Source: DASPGQ01 sp035457705 (GTDB lineage Bacteria > Acidobacteriota > Vicinamibacteria > Marinacidobacterales > SMYC01). Taken from it: DNA of 64,000 nucleotides. Position 1 is the first letter of the stretch; every line of letters starts with the position of its first letter. The notes beneath the pieces were generated by a model, which saw only the letters and a program-made list of their open reading frames with translations, ran no database searches and was not told the origin of the DNA. Below are positions 51,452 through 61,269 of the stretch, one piece after another. Position numbers and translations under genes: made by a program. The stretch spans positions 29,719 through 93,718 of the forward strand of contig DATIBD010000028.1 in NCBI GenBank assembly GCA_035457705.1, given 5' to 3'.

Positions 51452-52696
51452 TTATTTCGGATCGGGGTTCATCCGCTTCTGCTCCCCCTTCCATCGCATC
51501 GCCATCTGGATCCGTGAACGGCCGCTCGGATGGTCGAAGAACAGGCTTTCCTCCAGGGGCCCCGGGCTCAGCTTGCGGTACTCGCCGAGCTTGAGCGCGA
51601 CCTCGGCAAAGCCATCGGGCTCGCGAGCCGCGTTCAGACCGAATAGGTCCGCCTCGGCCTCGTTGGCGCGGATGAAGCTGTTGACGACGGGCGTCATGAG
51701 GAAAATGAACGTGGCGAAGAGTGCCGCGAGCAGAGGCAGGCCGGCGATGTCCCCGATGTCGAGGATTCCGAACCGCTCGCCCCATCGCCCCCGGAGTCGT
51801 TCGAAGAGCCCGTTCACGAACGCGAATCCCGCCGCCATGAGAAGACCGAAGAACAGAAGCCCCTCCCACACGTGGTTGAGCGCGTAGTGGCCGATCTCAT
51901 GGCCCATGACCGCCCTGATCTCGGGGAGCGAGCACCGGTCGAGCAGATTGTCGTTCAGGGATATCCGCATCGTAGCGAGGAATCCGCTCACGTTGGCGCT
52001 GATGCGTTTCGACTGGCGCGAGGCGTCGAACTGAAATACGTCTTCGGCCTGCACGCCGTTAGCGCGGGCCAGGCTCAGAATCGGTGCCGTGAGCTCGGGG
52101 TCGTCCAGAGGCTCGTACTGGTTGAAGAGCGGAAAGATGAAGAGCGGTCCGATGAGGAGAACGAACGACAAGAAGACCACGCCTCCCACCGAGCCCCAGA
52201 GCCACCATCGGCTTCCCGCTGTCCGGATGGCCACGTAGAGGCCGGCCACGGCTACGGAGAGGAGGAGCAGACTGACTCCGAGGGCGACGAGTTGATCACG
52301 CATCCACGGTCCGAAGCTCTGATTCGCGAGCCCGTAGTGATGCTCGCGAATGAACCCCTGGTACAGCGTCAACGGAAACCCCAAAACGAACGTCACCACA
52401 CCGTACGGAACCATGTAGAGTGTCGTTGCCAGAAAGCCACGGCCGGCACGCGATTCCGCCCAGTCGCGCGTCCTTGCCGAAAAGCGACTCGCGAGCAAGA
52501 ACCACGCGATGCCCAGCGTGTACAAATAGCCGATGAGCTGGAGCCAGTAGCCGCCCTCGAAATAGGCGTCCGAGCGCTCGAGTTCCTCCGCGGGCACGCG
52601 CGAGAGATACGCCTCGGTCTCGGCCTCGGGGTCGAAGCGAGGCTGAGCGAAAACCGGAGAAGCCGAAAGAAACGAAAGGAGTAGGACCAGGCGCAC
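51452..52696 (-). CDS. M48-family integral membrane zinc peptidase (Ste24-like)
   Basis: About 414 residues from GTG 52696, chosen because it begins a clear signal segment (VRLVLLLSFLSASPVFAQ). Earlier starts up to 52807 are possible. At least six membrane helices surround a HEIGH zinc motif (VMGHEIGHYALNH, near 265) and a second metal glutamate in ANEAEADLFGL. The N-terminal helices and loop FPLTLYQGFIREHHYGLANQ are the Ste24/CAAX-protease type and not HtpX. It probably degrades or trims membrane proteins. Convergent in orientation with its neighbours to the left, divergent from the photolyase. Confidence 0.85.
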   Translation of the reverse strand: MRLVLLLSFLSASPVFAQPRFDPEAETEAYLSRVPAEELERSDAYFEGGYWLQLIGYLYTLGIAWFLLASRFSARTRDWAESRAGRGFLATTLYMVPYGVVTFVLGFPLTLYQGFIREHHYGLANQSFGPWMRDQLVALGVSLLLLSVAVAGLYVAIRTAGSRWWLWGSVGGVVFLSFVLLIGPLFIFPLFNQYEPLDDPELTAPILSLARANGVQAEDVFQFDASRQSKRISANVSGFLATMRISLNDNLLDRCSLPEIRAVMGHEIGHYALNHVWEGLLFFGLLMAAGFAFVNGLFERLRGRWGERFGILDIGDIAGLPLLAALFATFIFLMTPVVNSFIRANEAEADLFGLNAAREPDGFAEVALKLGEYRKLSPGPLEESLFFDHPSGRSRIQMAMRWKGEQKRMNPDPK

Positions 52697-52911
52697 GCGG
52701 AGACGGTAACGACAACGAGGGGTGCCGTCAAGCTTGTTTGCTTGCTGCCGCAGTGACTCGGATGTCACGCGCCGACCGCCTCGAAGATGCACCCAGGCTC
52801 GTATCACGGTAACTATTGGTGCGTGTCGTGGAGAGCCATCATCACCAAGAGCACGTCAGCGGGAGCGTTTCCTAAGCTCGAGAAAGACGTAGGCGGACGG
52901 AGCGCAAGCCG

Positions 52912-54297
52912 ATGAAGACCGCTATCTGGTGGATTCGGCGAGATGTCCGACTCGAGCACAACGCCGCTCTCGCTGCCGCGCTGAATAACGCCGAGCGGGT
53001 TGTTCCCGTTTTCGTCGTAGACCCCGAGCTCCTGGCCTCACCCTACTTATCGCGGCAGCGATTCGCGTTTCTAATCGGAGGGCTCCGGGAGCTGGATGAA
53101 TCTCTGCGCAAGCGGGGAAGCCGTCTCGTCGTCCGCCACGGGCGGCCGCTCCCAGAGCTTTCCCGGATATTTCGGGAGACGGGAGCGGAGTCGATTTACT
53201 GCGAGCAAGACGTGTCGCCTTACGCACAAAAGCGCGATCGAGAACTGCTGAACTCGCTGCCGCTGAAAAGCGTCTGGGGACTTTCCTATCTGTCTCCCTT
53301 GCGGGTGCGGAAGCCCGACGATTCCCCGTATACCAAGTTCTCCGCCTACCGTCGCACCTGGCTGCGCGAAGCCGCCCGTCGCTCGACTTCGGTCTTTAAA
53401 GCGCCGTCGAGGCTGCCCGACATCGGTGGCATCCCAAGCGACCGCTTGCCCGACGTGCGAGCTCGAGACGATTCGCTGTTTCCTCCCGGAGAACGGGAGG
53501 CGAAGCGCCGTTTATCTGATTTCTCGAGGCGGATCCATTCCTATGCCGAGCTCCGGAACCGCCTCGACCTCGAGGGGACGTCCCGGCTTTCGCCCTACTT
53601 TCGGTTCGGGAACCTGTCGGCTCAACGGGCCGTGAGCGTCGCCTTCGACGCGATCGAAGACGCGTCGGGAAAGGGCGAGATGAAGGGCGCGGAGACCTGG
53701 CTCGCAGAGCTCATCTGGCGGGAGTTCTACATTTCGGTTCTGTCGCATTTTCCGGAAGCGCGAAATCGGAGCTTTCGTGGCGAGGGCCGGTTCATGCACT
53801 GGCGCGACGACGAGGACGATTTCGCTGCCTGGTGCGAGGGCAGGACCGGCTATCCCGCCGTCGACGCCGGTATGCGGGAGCTCTCCCGAACGGGATTCAT
53901 GCACAACCGGGCGCGCATGATCACCGCATCGTTTCTCACCAAACATCTCCTCATCGACTGGCGACGGGGGGAGCGCTGGTTCATGCAGCATCTCATCGAC
54001 GGCGATCCCGCCGCCAACAACGGAGGCTGGCAGTGGACGGCGGGAACGGGAACCGACGCCGCACCGTATTTTCGCGTCTTCAATCCGGTTCTCCAGGGCA
54101 AGCGCTTCGATCCCGACGGACGCTACGTGAAACGCTGGTTGCCGGAGCTTCGAGATCGCCCCCGAGCTTCCGTACACGAGCCGGATCGACCGATCGTGAG
54201 TCACACCGAGGCGCGGGTCCGAGCCCTTCGAGCCTTCGAGGAAGCGAGGAAACGGGCGCGATCGAGTCGACGCCACGAGTCCGATAGGAACGATTGA
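52912..54297 (+). CDS. phr: Deoxyribodipyrimidine photolyase (class I CPD type)
   Basis: A 461-residue protein. An N-terminal Rossmann antenna domain (IWWIRRDVRLEHNAALAAAL) binds a light-harvesting cofactor. The C-terminal FAD domain carries ELIWREFYISVL, MHNRARMITASFLTKHLLID and NNGGWQWTAGTGTDAAPYFR, the signature of cyclobutane dimer photolyases. It repairs UV lesions in DNA with blue light. GGAG lies before the ATG. The gene is alone on its strand here. The end is 10 bases from the convergent ureohydrolase gene. Confidence 0.93.
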   Translation: MKTAIWWIRRDVRLEHNAALAAALNNAERVVPVFVVDPELLASPYLSRQRFAFLIGGLRELDESLRKRGSRLVVRHGRPLPELSRIFRETGAESIYCEQDVSPYAQKRDRELLNSLPLKSVWGLSYLSPLRVRKPDDSPYTKFSAYRRTWLREAARRSTSVFKAPSRLPDIGGIPSDRLPDVRARDDSLFPPGEREAKRRLSDFSRRIHSYAELRNRLDLEGTSRLSPYFRFGNLSAQRAVSVAFDAIEDASGKGEMKGAETWLAELIWREFYISVLSHFPEARNRSFRGEGRFMHWRDDEDDFAAWCEGRTGYPAVDAGMRELSRTGFMHNRARMITASFLTKHLLIDWRRGERWFMQHLIDGDPAANNGGWQWTAGTGTDAAPYFRVFNPVLQGKRFDPDGRYVKRWLPELRDRPRASVHEPDRPIVSHTEARVRALRAFEEARKRARSSRRHESDRND

Positions 54298-54307
54298 TCC
54301 CACGCAG

Positions 54308-55261
54308 CTACGTTCGGTAGGGAACGCCTGGAAGCACGCAGAGCATCTCGAAGAGCAGGTTCGCGGCAACGAGGGCCGTATTTCCCGACGTGTCGTAGGG
54401 CGGGGAGACTTCGACCAGATCCCCGCCGACGACGTCGAGGCCGCGGCAGCCGCGCAGGATCTCCTGGCCCTGCGCGGTTGTGAGGCCTCCGATCTCGGGT
54501 GTGCCAGTGCCGGCGGCAAAGGCAGGGTCGAGGCCATCGATGTCGAAGCTGACGTACGCGGGACCTTTGCCGACTTGCTCGCGCACCTCGGCCATCAGTG
54601 GAGTCAGGGATCGATACCAGCACTCCTCGGCCGGAACGACGCGGAAGCCCTGGGCCCTCGGCCAGTCGAAGTCCTCGGCGGTGTAGCCGGTTCCTCGAAG
54701 CCCGATCTGGACCACTCGGGCTCCATCGACCAAATTTTCTTCCACGAGCCGGCGGAACGGTGTCCCGTGTGCGATCTTCTCGCCAAACATCGTATCGTTG
54801 ACGTCGGCGTGAGCGTCCACATGCACCACGCCGAGAGGACCGTGTTTCTTCGCGAGGGCGCGCAAGATGGGAAGCACGATGGTGTGGTCGCCGCCGAGCG
54901 TGAGCGGCCTGCATCCGGCGGCGACGATATCGTCGTAAGCCGCCTCGATGAGAGCCATGCTCTTTTCCACATTGAAAGTGTTTATGGCAACGTCACCCAG
55001 ATCCGCGATCTGGAGGGCGTCGAACGGGGCGGCTCGCGTCGCCATGTTGTAGGGGCGAATCAGGCAGGACTCTGCGCGGATCTGGCGCGGTCCGAATCGA
55101 GCGCCGCTTCGATTCGACGTTCCGATATCGAAGGGGACTCCCACGAAGCAGGCATCGAGGCCTTCGGCCGACGACGCGCTCGGGAGGCGCAACATCGTCG
55201 CCGGCCCGCCGAAGCGCGGCATCTCGTTCCCGCCCAGGGGCTGGTTGAGCTTCTTGGCCAT
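54308..55261 (-). CDS. Ureohydrolase, guanidinobutyrase/agmatinase family
   Basis: A 317-residue Mn-dependent enzyme. I chose the ATG at 55261 because the product then begins MAKKLNQPLGGNEMPRFGG, close to the N-terminus of Pseudomonas guanidinobutyrase GbuA; an ATG at 55327 is the alternative. Manganese ligands are in place: GGDHTIVLP, DAHADVND and SFDIDGLDP. The similarity to GbuA continues through the C-terminal VEVSPPYDTSGNTAL. It hydrolyses a guanidino compound (4-guanidinobutyrate or agmatine) to urea and an amine or amino acid. A sodium/solute symporter gene lies upstream on the same strand. Confidence 0.88.
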   Translation of the reverse strand: MAKKLNQPLGGNEMPRFGGPATMLRLPSASSAEGLDACFVGVPFDIGTSNRSGARFGPRQIRAESCLIRPYNMATRAAPFDALQIADLGDVAINTFNVEKSMALIEAAYDDIVAAGCRPLTLGGDHTIVLPILRALAKKHGPLGVVHVDAHADVNDTMFGEKIAHGTPFRRLVEENLVDGARVVQIGLRGTGYTAEDFDWPRAQGFRVVPAEECWYRSLTPLMAEVREQVGKGPAYVSFDIDGLDPAFAAGTGTPEIGGLTTAQGQEILRGCRGLDVVGGDLVEVSPPYDTSGNTALVAANLLFEMLCVLPGVPYRT

Positions 55262-55403
55262 TGCGAAGGGCTCGCTCGGATTGTACTCGAAGTCTCGCGA
55301 CGTATCCGCACCTTGGCGTTGGGACATAGTTCGGGAACAACCACGTAGTCAACGGTGGAGCTTCTTCGAGCTACTTCTCGGTATGAGCTCTGCGACGTTG
55401 CGT

Positions 55404-56837
55404 CTACGGGCCGTTGCGTTCCCTGGACACTCGAATCCCTCCCCCGTTCTTCTGGAACGCGAGTCCCCGCCAGTAACTCACAGCGACAAGAGTTACCAGG
55501 CTCGTTCCGAGGCCGACGAGAATGGATCGTGTCGAGCCCGCACCCCAGGCCACCATCGCCAAGGAAGAAGCAAGGGCGCTCAGGCCCATCGAGACGAGTG
55601 TCGCCGGCGCCGTCGCCCGCTTCCACACCATGCCGGCAATGATAGGAAAAAAGAGAGAACCCGAGAGAAGCGTATAAGCGATGTCGAGGGCGACGATGAC
55701 GTCCTGGATCCAGAGGGCGATGGCGACGAGGAGGATTCCGAGCACGCCCGTCACGAGCCGGGTCTTGCGCAGAAACTCCTCGTCGGAAACGTCCTTCACC
55801 AGGAAGCGCCGGTAGACGTCGTGAGCGATGAGGGTCGAGGACGCAAGAAGAGTTCCACTGGCCGTCGACATCAAAGCCGATAGCGTTCCCGCGAGGACGA
55901 TGCCGGTCACTCCTGGAGGCAGCAGTTCGACAACGACGGTGGCGTAGGCCATCTGAGAGTCTTCTAGCTCCGGAAAGGCGACCGCAGCGATCATTCCAAT
56001 GACCGAGGTCGCCACGGCGTAGGCCGCACAGTAGGCACCGGCGAGGATCGTGCCGCGTCGGGCGACTGTCGGATCCCTCGCGGTGAAGACCCTTTGCCAG
56101 ATGTCTTGACCGATGGCGAGCCCGAGACAGAACAGAAGGAAGAAAGAGAGAATCTCATCGTAGCCAATCGCGTCGAGCCGGAAAAACGTCGGTGGAAGCT
56201 CTCGCGCGAGCGCTCCCCACCCTCCCACTCTCGCGAGCCCCATGGGAACGGCGAGAAAGAAAATGCCCACCGTCATCAGGACCCACTGAACGGAGTCGGT
56301 CATCGAGACGGACCACATACCACCGAGAAAGGTGTAAAAGAGAACGACGGCTCCTCCGAGAAACATCCCGGCCGCGAAGCTCCAGCCGAGAATGGCAGTC
56401 AGGAGAGTGCCGATGGCAATCACCTGAACGACGGCGATGAGCGCCGCATAGATCGCCATGATGACCGCGCTCACGAGACGCGCCTTCTCGTCGTATCGGA
56501 GCTCTAGCATCTCGCTGATGCTGAGAACTCGGAGCTTCGAGACGCGATTCGTCAGGAAGAGCCCGAGGGCCATTACACCGGCGCCCATCATGAAAACCAT
56601 CCACATTCCCGAGAGCCCGTACTCGAAGCCGAGCCTCGTCCCACCGACGGTGGAAGCGCCTCCGAGGACCACGGCCGAGAGACACGCCACGTACATTCCG
56701 TAGCCAAGGCTTCGTCCCGCGACGAGATAGCCGCTCGAGCTCTGGCTCATACTCCATCCGCGGACGCCCAGATAGAGCATGAGCGCCAGGTAGAAGATGA
56801 GAACGGCGACGTCGAGAGCGGCCAGCCGGGTGGGCAC
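55404..56837 (-). CDS. Sodium/solute symporter (SSS family)
   Basis: A 477-residue membrane protein with 13 predicted helices. Family features include a GYLVAGRSLGYG segment near 36 and GGASTVGGTRLGF near 60 (sodium-binding region of helix 1-2), GGMWSVSMTDSVQ near 170 and LSALMSTASGTLLASSTLIA near 315. It imports an organic solute with Na+. Position 142 bases upstream of a guanidinobutyrase-like gene on the same strand suggests a guanidino or amino acid substrate; this is inference. GTG start. Confidence 0.88.
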   Translation of the reverse strand: MPTRLAALDVAVLIFYLALMLYLGVRGWSMSQSSSGYLVAGRSLGYGMYVACLSAVVLGGASTVGGTRLGFEYGLSGMWMVFMMGAGVMALGLFLTNRVSKLRVLSISEMLELRYDEKARLVSAVIMAIYAALIAVVQVIAIGTLLTAILGWSFAAGMFLGGAVVLFYTFLGGMWSVSMTDSVQWVLMTVGIFFLAVPMGLARVGGWGALARELPPTFFRLDAIGYDEILSFFLLFCLGLAIGQDIWQRVFTARDPTVARRGTILAGAYCAAYAVATSVIGMIAAVAFPELEDSQMAYATVVVELLPPGVTGIVLAGTLSALMSTASGTLLASSTLIAHDVYRRFLVKDVSDEEFLRKTRLVTGVLGILLVAIALWIQDVIVALDIAYTLLSGSLFFPIIAGMVWKRATAPATLVSMGLSALASSLAMVAWGAGSTRSILVGLGTSLVTLVAVSYWRGLAFQKNGGGIRVSRERNGP

Positions 56838-56937
56838 GACGGAGGCATTCGAACCGAGGTCAAGACCAGAGTCAAGAGCTCACGAGACCCATCCAGGCAG
56901 CGAGCCGCTCGCTCATGGGTTCGGGTAGACTTCGGCC

Positions 56938-57931
56938 GTGCCTCTTCGTCTCGTTCAAGTGTCGGTGCGCCGCAGCAAGGAAGAGGACGTCCTGGAAACG
57001 ATCCACACCGAGCTCGTGGCCGGCTCGTGGTCCAACCCGCTCGACGGCGACCGTACCCTGGTCACCGCTCTCGTCGAGGCGAAGGAATGCGAGGGAATCT
57101 CGACCGATTGGGAGAGCGCTTCCCAAACGAGGACTACCGGGTCGTCATCCTCCGGTCGAAGCGACGCTCCCGCGCGAGCCCGAAACCGAGGAGCCTTCCA
57201 CGGTTGCGCAGGAAGCGGGCAAGCCCGATCGGATCAGCCGCGACGAGTTCTCTAAGATTTGCAGGAGGGAATTCACCCGGGCCCGAGGTTCTTCGTCACC
57301 GTACTTCTGTCATCGATCGTCGCCGCCATTGGCCTTCTCCGGGATGATCTTGCGATCCTCATCGGGGCCATGGTCATCGCGCCACTCCTCACTCCGAACA
57401 CTGGCGCTCGCTCTCGGAACCACTCTGGGAGACCTCGGGATTATGCGGCGCGCATCGGTGAACAACGCCTAAGGTCTCAGTGATCGCGGTCGGATTCGCG
57501 TACCTGGTCGGAGCCCTCGCAACGGTGGACATGAGTGTGCCGGCCATCCAATCGATAACGGCCGTGTCGTTCGGGGACGTGGCACTCCCCCTCGCCGCGG
57601 GAACCGCCGGTGCGCTCGCCTTCACGTCTGGCCTAACCTTCGAGCCTCGTCGGGGTCATGGTCGCCGTGGCGCTCTTGCCTCCGACCGTCATCGTCGGGC
57701 TCGGGGCGGGCAACCAAAGGGTGCGGCGCCGTACTACTCTTGGCGACGAACGTCATCTGCAGGAATTTGAGCGCCGTCGTCACCTTTCTCATCCAGGGGC
57801 TTCGCCCTGGGAAGTGGTGGGAGGAGGAGAAGGCAGACCGTGCCACGCGAATCGCCTTGCTCCTTTGGGGGATCCTTCTCGCCGCCCTCATCGCCCTCAT
57901 TGCCGTGGGGTTCGGCAACGTGGCGCGATGA
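56938..57931 (+). pseudogene. DUF389 (TIGR00341) membrane protein gene broken by about seven frameshifts
   Basis: The family can be read only by moving through the frames. MPLRLVQVSVRRSKEEDVL starts at GTG 56938; then DRLGERFPNEDYRVVIL; then VEATLPREPETEEPS; then GIHPGPRFFVTVLLSSIVAA and IGAMVIAPLLTPN. Next come LALALGTTLGDLGIMRR, SVIAVGFAYLVGALATVD, VGVMVAVALLPPTVIVGL, and finally TNVICRNLSAVVTFLIQG and KWWEEEKADRATRIAL. All the pieces are collinear with DUF389 transporter-like proteins of about 330 residues. Three of the shifts can be undone by restoring one base of a doubled C or G. So either the gene is freshly dead or the local sequence is poor. Confidence 0.8.
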
Positions 57932-57940
57932 TTCCTCTTG

Positions 57941-60367
57941 TCATTCGTGACGCAGCGTGATGGCCGGGTCCACGCGAGCCGCCCGGCGAGCCGGAAGGTA
58001 AGCAGCCACGAGCGCCGTGGTGCTCAAAAAAACCGTCGCCCCCGCGAAGCTCAAGGGATCGAGAGGACTGACGCCGTACAGCAAGCTCGTCAGTAACCGC
58101 GTGGTGGCGAACGCGGCGATGACGCCCAGTCCAATCCCAAGGGCGCTGATCGCGGCGCCACGCTTCCAGATCGCTCCCACCGCTTCGCGAGGCGTCGAGC
58201 CGAGCGCGAGTCGAATGCCAATCTCCGGCGCGCGAGCTCCGGTCACTGTAGCCATGACTCCGTAGATTCCCACCGCGGCGAGTAGGAGCCCCGTGCCCGC
58301 GAAGAGTCCGAGCATCACGGCTTGAAAGCGGGGTCTTGCGACCTCCCGGTCCAGGATCGCATCCAGAGGGACGATGCTCTCGACCGGAATATCCGGGTCG
58401 ACCTCCTGGACGGCGGCGCGAAGGGCCGGTGCCAGTGTCTCGGCGTCGTAAATCGAGCGCACGATCAGAGCCCGGCCTCCGTAGTACCCTCCCTGCGGGC
58501 CGTCGTTGAACGTTTGGCCCACGGGAAAGTACACATCGAGCCAGGACTTCCGAAGCTCGCGGTAGCGCACGTCGGCGGCGACCCCGACGACGGTGGTGTA
58601 CGCCATGGTCGTTCCGTTTCCGAGCCTCTTTCCGATCGGATCCTCGCCAGGCCAGTGGTGGGCGGCAAAGCTCTCGGTCACGACCGCCACCCTGGGCTCG
58701 TTGCCGCGATCGCTCCTTTGGAACGGCCGTCCGCGAAGCAGCGTCATACCGAGGGTCTCGAAGTAGCTTTCGGGCACCCACTCGATGCTCACCATCGGGT
58801 TGCGTTCCCGCTCTTCCTCGGTCTGCCCCTCGACCGAGAGCGGTCCCGTGACGCCGGCATCGGCGCTTCCCGGAGGATGCTGTACCGCGGTCACGTCGGT
58901 AACCCCGGGAATCGCTCGAGCTCTCTCGGTCAGGCGATCCATCAGCTCGATCCGCGATGCGAACGATCCGAACATGGGGTACTTGTTGCCCGGAATCTGA
59001 AGCGCCGCAAGCGTCAGGTTCGTCGGCTCGAAACCGCGCTCGATCCGCATCTGGGCGAGAAACGCCTGCCCGAGGAGGCCTGCTCCAACGATGAGCACGA
59101 AAGCGAGCGAGAGCTCGAACACGACAAGTACGCTCATCGTGCGCCAGTCGGCGAAGACGCCCCGTCCCCGCCGGAGCGTCGAGAGCGCATCCTGGCTCGA
59201 CGCTTTCCAGGCCGGAGCGAGGCCGGAAGAGATCGCTGCGAGGAACGTCACGATGACCGCGAACGCCAGGACGCTCCCGTCGAGAGCGATGCCTTCCGCC
59301 CGGGGAAGCGTATCCGGCAGCAGCAGGAGGAGCGCCGATAGCCCCCAATACGCGAGCACGAGCCCGGCGGCGCCTCCGACGGCGGCCAGAACCAGCGTTT
59401 CGACGAAAAGCTGACGGGTGAGCCGAGCTCTTCCCGCACCCATGGCGACGCGGATGGCGAGCTCCCGATCCCGCTCCGCTCCGCGCACGAACAGCAGGCT
59501 GGCGACGTTCGCCGCCGCGATCAGGAGCACGACGCCCACCGCGCCGAAGAGCAGCCAAAGCGCGACGCGGACGTCGCCGACGATCGTGTCGAGGAGCGGT
59601 GCGACGACGAGGTTCATCTCCGCGTACTCCTTGGGGTCCTCGAGGGTCAGTCGAGCCCGAATGGTCAGGAGCTCCGCCCGCGCCTCTTCGATCGAGACGG
59701 CCGGCGCGAGTCGCGCAACGACGTCGGCTTCGAAGAACCGGTTTTCCCGCCACGCGGGAAGTGCGAGCAGGGGCACGTACGCCTCCGCGCTCGACGGATA
59801 ATCGACTCCTGGCGGGAGCACACCGACTACGCGGTAGCCTGCGTCGCCAGGGATCGGAAGGATTGTATCCACGATGTCCGGATCCGACGCCAACAGGTTC
59901 TGCCACGTTTGGTAGCTCAGCACGACCGGGGGCGCGTCGGCTCCGTCTTCATCGGCGGGCACGAAGGTGCGGCCCAGCAGCGCGCTGACTCCGAGTACGT
60001 CGAAGTAGTTCGCGGTGACCGGAAGCACGCTGACCGACCGATGGGCTCCGTCCACCGTGATGGCCTTGTCCGATGGCCCCGTGTACCAGAGCGCCGCCAT
60101 CCCATCGAAGCTCTCGCTCGCTTCCCGCCACGCCTCAAGCTCTTCGTATAGAACCGGATAATGCGACCAGCCGCGCTGGAGGTCGTTTTTCGAGATCCGA
60201 ACGAGTCGGTCTGGCTCGGGGTACGGAAGCGGCGAAAGCAGCAAGCCGTTGACAACGCTGAACACGGCGGTGGTGGCGCCGATGCCGAGCCCGAGAATGG
60301 CGACCACCGCCGCGGCAAAGAGCGGCCGCTTCTGGAACGTCCGCAGGGTGTGAACGAATGCCATCAT
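57941..60367 (-). CDS. ADOP-family ABC permease without prefix domain
   Basis: An 808-residue membrane protein beginning directly with the first helix (LFAAAVVAILGLGIGATTAV, near 15-34). It then has the first MacB_PCD domain to about 260, helices to about 405 and the second unit (helix near 415-437; FEPTNLTLAALQIPGN). The final FtsX helices end in VAAYLPARRAARVDPAITLR, a signature of the family. It has no adjacent PadR, unlike the other two copies. The stop lies 9 bases from the end of the frameshifted DUF389 gene. Substrate unknown. Confidence 0.9.
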   Translation of the reverse strand: MMAFVHTLRTFQKRPLFAAAVVAILGLGIGATTAVFSVVNGLLLSPLPYPEPDRLVRISKNDLQRGWSHYPVLYEELEAWREASESFDGMAALWYTGPSDKAITVDGAHRSVSVLPVTANYFDVLGVSALLGRTFVPADEDGADAPPVVLSYQTWQNLLASDPDIVDTILPIPGDAGYRVVGVLPPGVDYPSSAEAYVPLLALPAWRENRFFEADVVARLAPAVSIEEARAELLTIRARLTLEDPKEYAEMNLVVAPLLDTIVGDVRVALWLLFGAVGVVLLIAAANVASLLFVRGAERDRELAIRVAMGAGRARLTRQLFVETLVLAAVGGAAGLVLAYWGLSALLLLLPDTLPRAEGIALDGSVLAFAVIVTFLAAISSGLAPAWKASSQDALSTLRRGRGVFADWRTMSVLVVFELSLAFVLIVGAGLLGQAFLAQMRIERGFEPTNLTLAALQIPGNKYPMFGSFASRIELMDRLTERARAIPGVTDVTAVQHPPGSADAGVTGPLSVEGQTEEERERNPMVSIEWVPESYFETLGMTLLRGRPFQRSDRGNEPRVAVVTESFAAHHWPGEDPIGKRLGNGTTMAYTTVVGVAADVRYRELRKSWLDVYFPVGQTFNDGPQGGYYGGRALIVRSIYDAETLAPALRAAVQEVDPDIPVESIVPLDAILDREVARPRFQAVMLGLFAGTGLLLAAVGIYGVMATVTGARAPEIGIRLALGSTPREAVGAIWKRGAAISALGIGLGVIAAFATTRLLTSLLYGVSPLDPLSFAGATVFLSTTALVAAYLPARRAARVDPAITLRHE

Positions 60368-60614
60368 GCGCCGATTCTCGCAGATCCGAGGGCCGGATCC
60401 CAGGCCCCGGACTTGCCCTTCTCTGCCGCTAGGCCTGATGGGGAGCCTGGCCTCACGCTCGATCCTCGCCAGCCGCTCTTCGTCCCTGGCGAGCCCTTCC
60501 GGAAGGACCTCGATCGCAACGTCGCGCTTTCAGCCTGGTGTGCGTTGCGCCGATTTCATAAGTCCCGGTGCGCGCACCCGAGCTCAGGATCGACAGAATC
60601 TATCGGTTCCCGAC

Positions 60615-61037
60615 TCAGCGCTGGCTCAAAGGGCGTTCGCCCGGGACTATCGGGGTATCCGCGGCGAGCTTCGCGACGAACTCCAGGTCGGCGGGAGCCC
60701 ACTCGAGGGACGGAAGCTCCGCCCGGGGAACCCAGCGAAAGGCGTCGCAGTCGAGGGCACGGGGCTCGCCGTCTGTAAGCGTGCACTCGTAGAACAGCAG
60801 AAGCACGCTACTCTCCGGATAGCGGTGGAAGACGACGTCGAGGATGCGGCCCGGCGCGACCGTGACCCCCAGCTCCTCCCGGAGCTCGCGCGCGAGACAC
60901 TCCTCCGGAGACTCGTGAGCTTCGAGCTTTCCACCGGGGAACTCCCAGTGTAGCTCGAGGTGGGAGCCTTTCTTTCGGCGCGTGGCGAGAATGCGGTGAT
61001 CCCGCTCGATGATTCCGGCGGCGACGACGATCGTCAC
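60615..61037 (-). CDS. mutT: MutT-type Nudix hydrolase (8-oxo-dGTP diphosphatase)
   Basis: A 140-residue protein. VAAGIIERDHRILATRRKKG opens the domain, and WEFPGGKLEAHESPEECLAR and ELREELGV give the complete Nudix box. The end (FRWVPRAELPSLEWAPADLE) is typical of MutT. It removes oxidised dGTP before it is built into DNA, and ends about 250 bases from the ADOP gene start. The start is GTG. Confidence 0.88.
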   Translation of the reverse strand: MTIVVAAGIIERDHRILATRRKKGSHLELHWEFPGGKLEAHESPEECLARELREELGVTVAPGRILDVVFHRYPESSVLLLFYECTLTDGEPRALDCDAFRWVPRAELPSLEWAPADLEFVAKLAADTPIVPGERPLSQR

Positions 61038-61269
61038 TTACGTTTAAGCACCGAGTCCCGTCCAAGCTTCGAGTCCTTCGCCCGGCGAACATCGCCCATT
61101 CCGTGCCGAAAGGCTCGCGGATCTCGTAATGCGAGAGCTTAGGCCAGCTTCGAGGGGCATTTCCCGAGGGCGATCTTAGGATGCAAAAGGCGCTGTTGCA
61201 ACGACACTGTTCGCCGACTTCAAGGGATAGTTGAAAGTGCTGTTTGGAGGGCGGAATCAGGGCGGCTTC

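Noticed and set aside
60368..60614. A peptide-like stretch (PRQPLFVPGEPFRKDLDRN) between the third ADOP gene and mutT
   Set aside because: No start codon context or stop-delimited gene could be defined and no family was recognised; it may be a small remnant.
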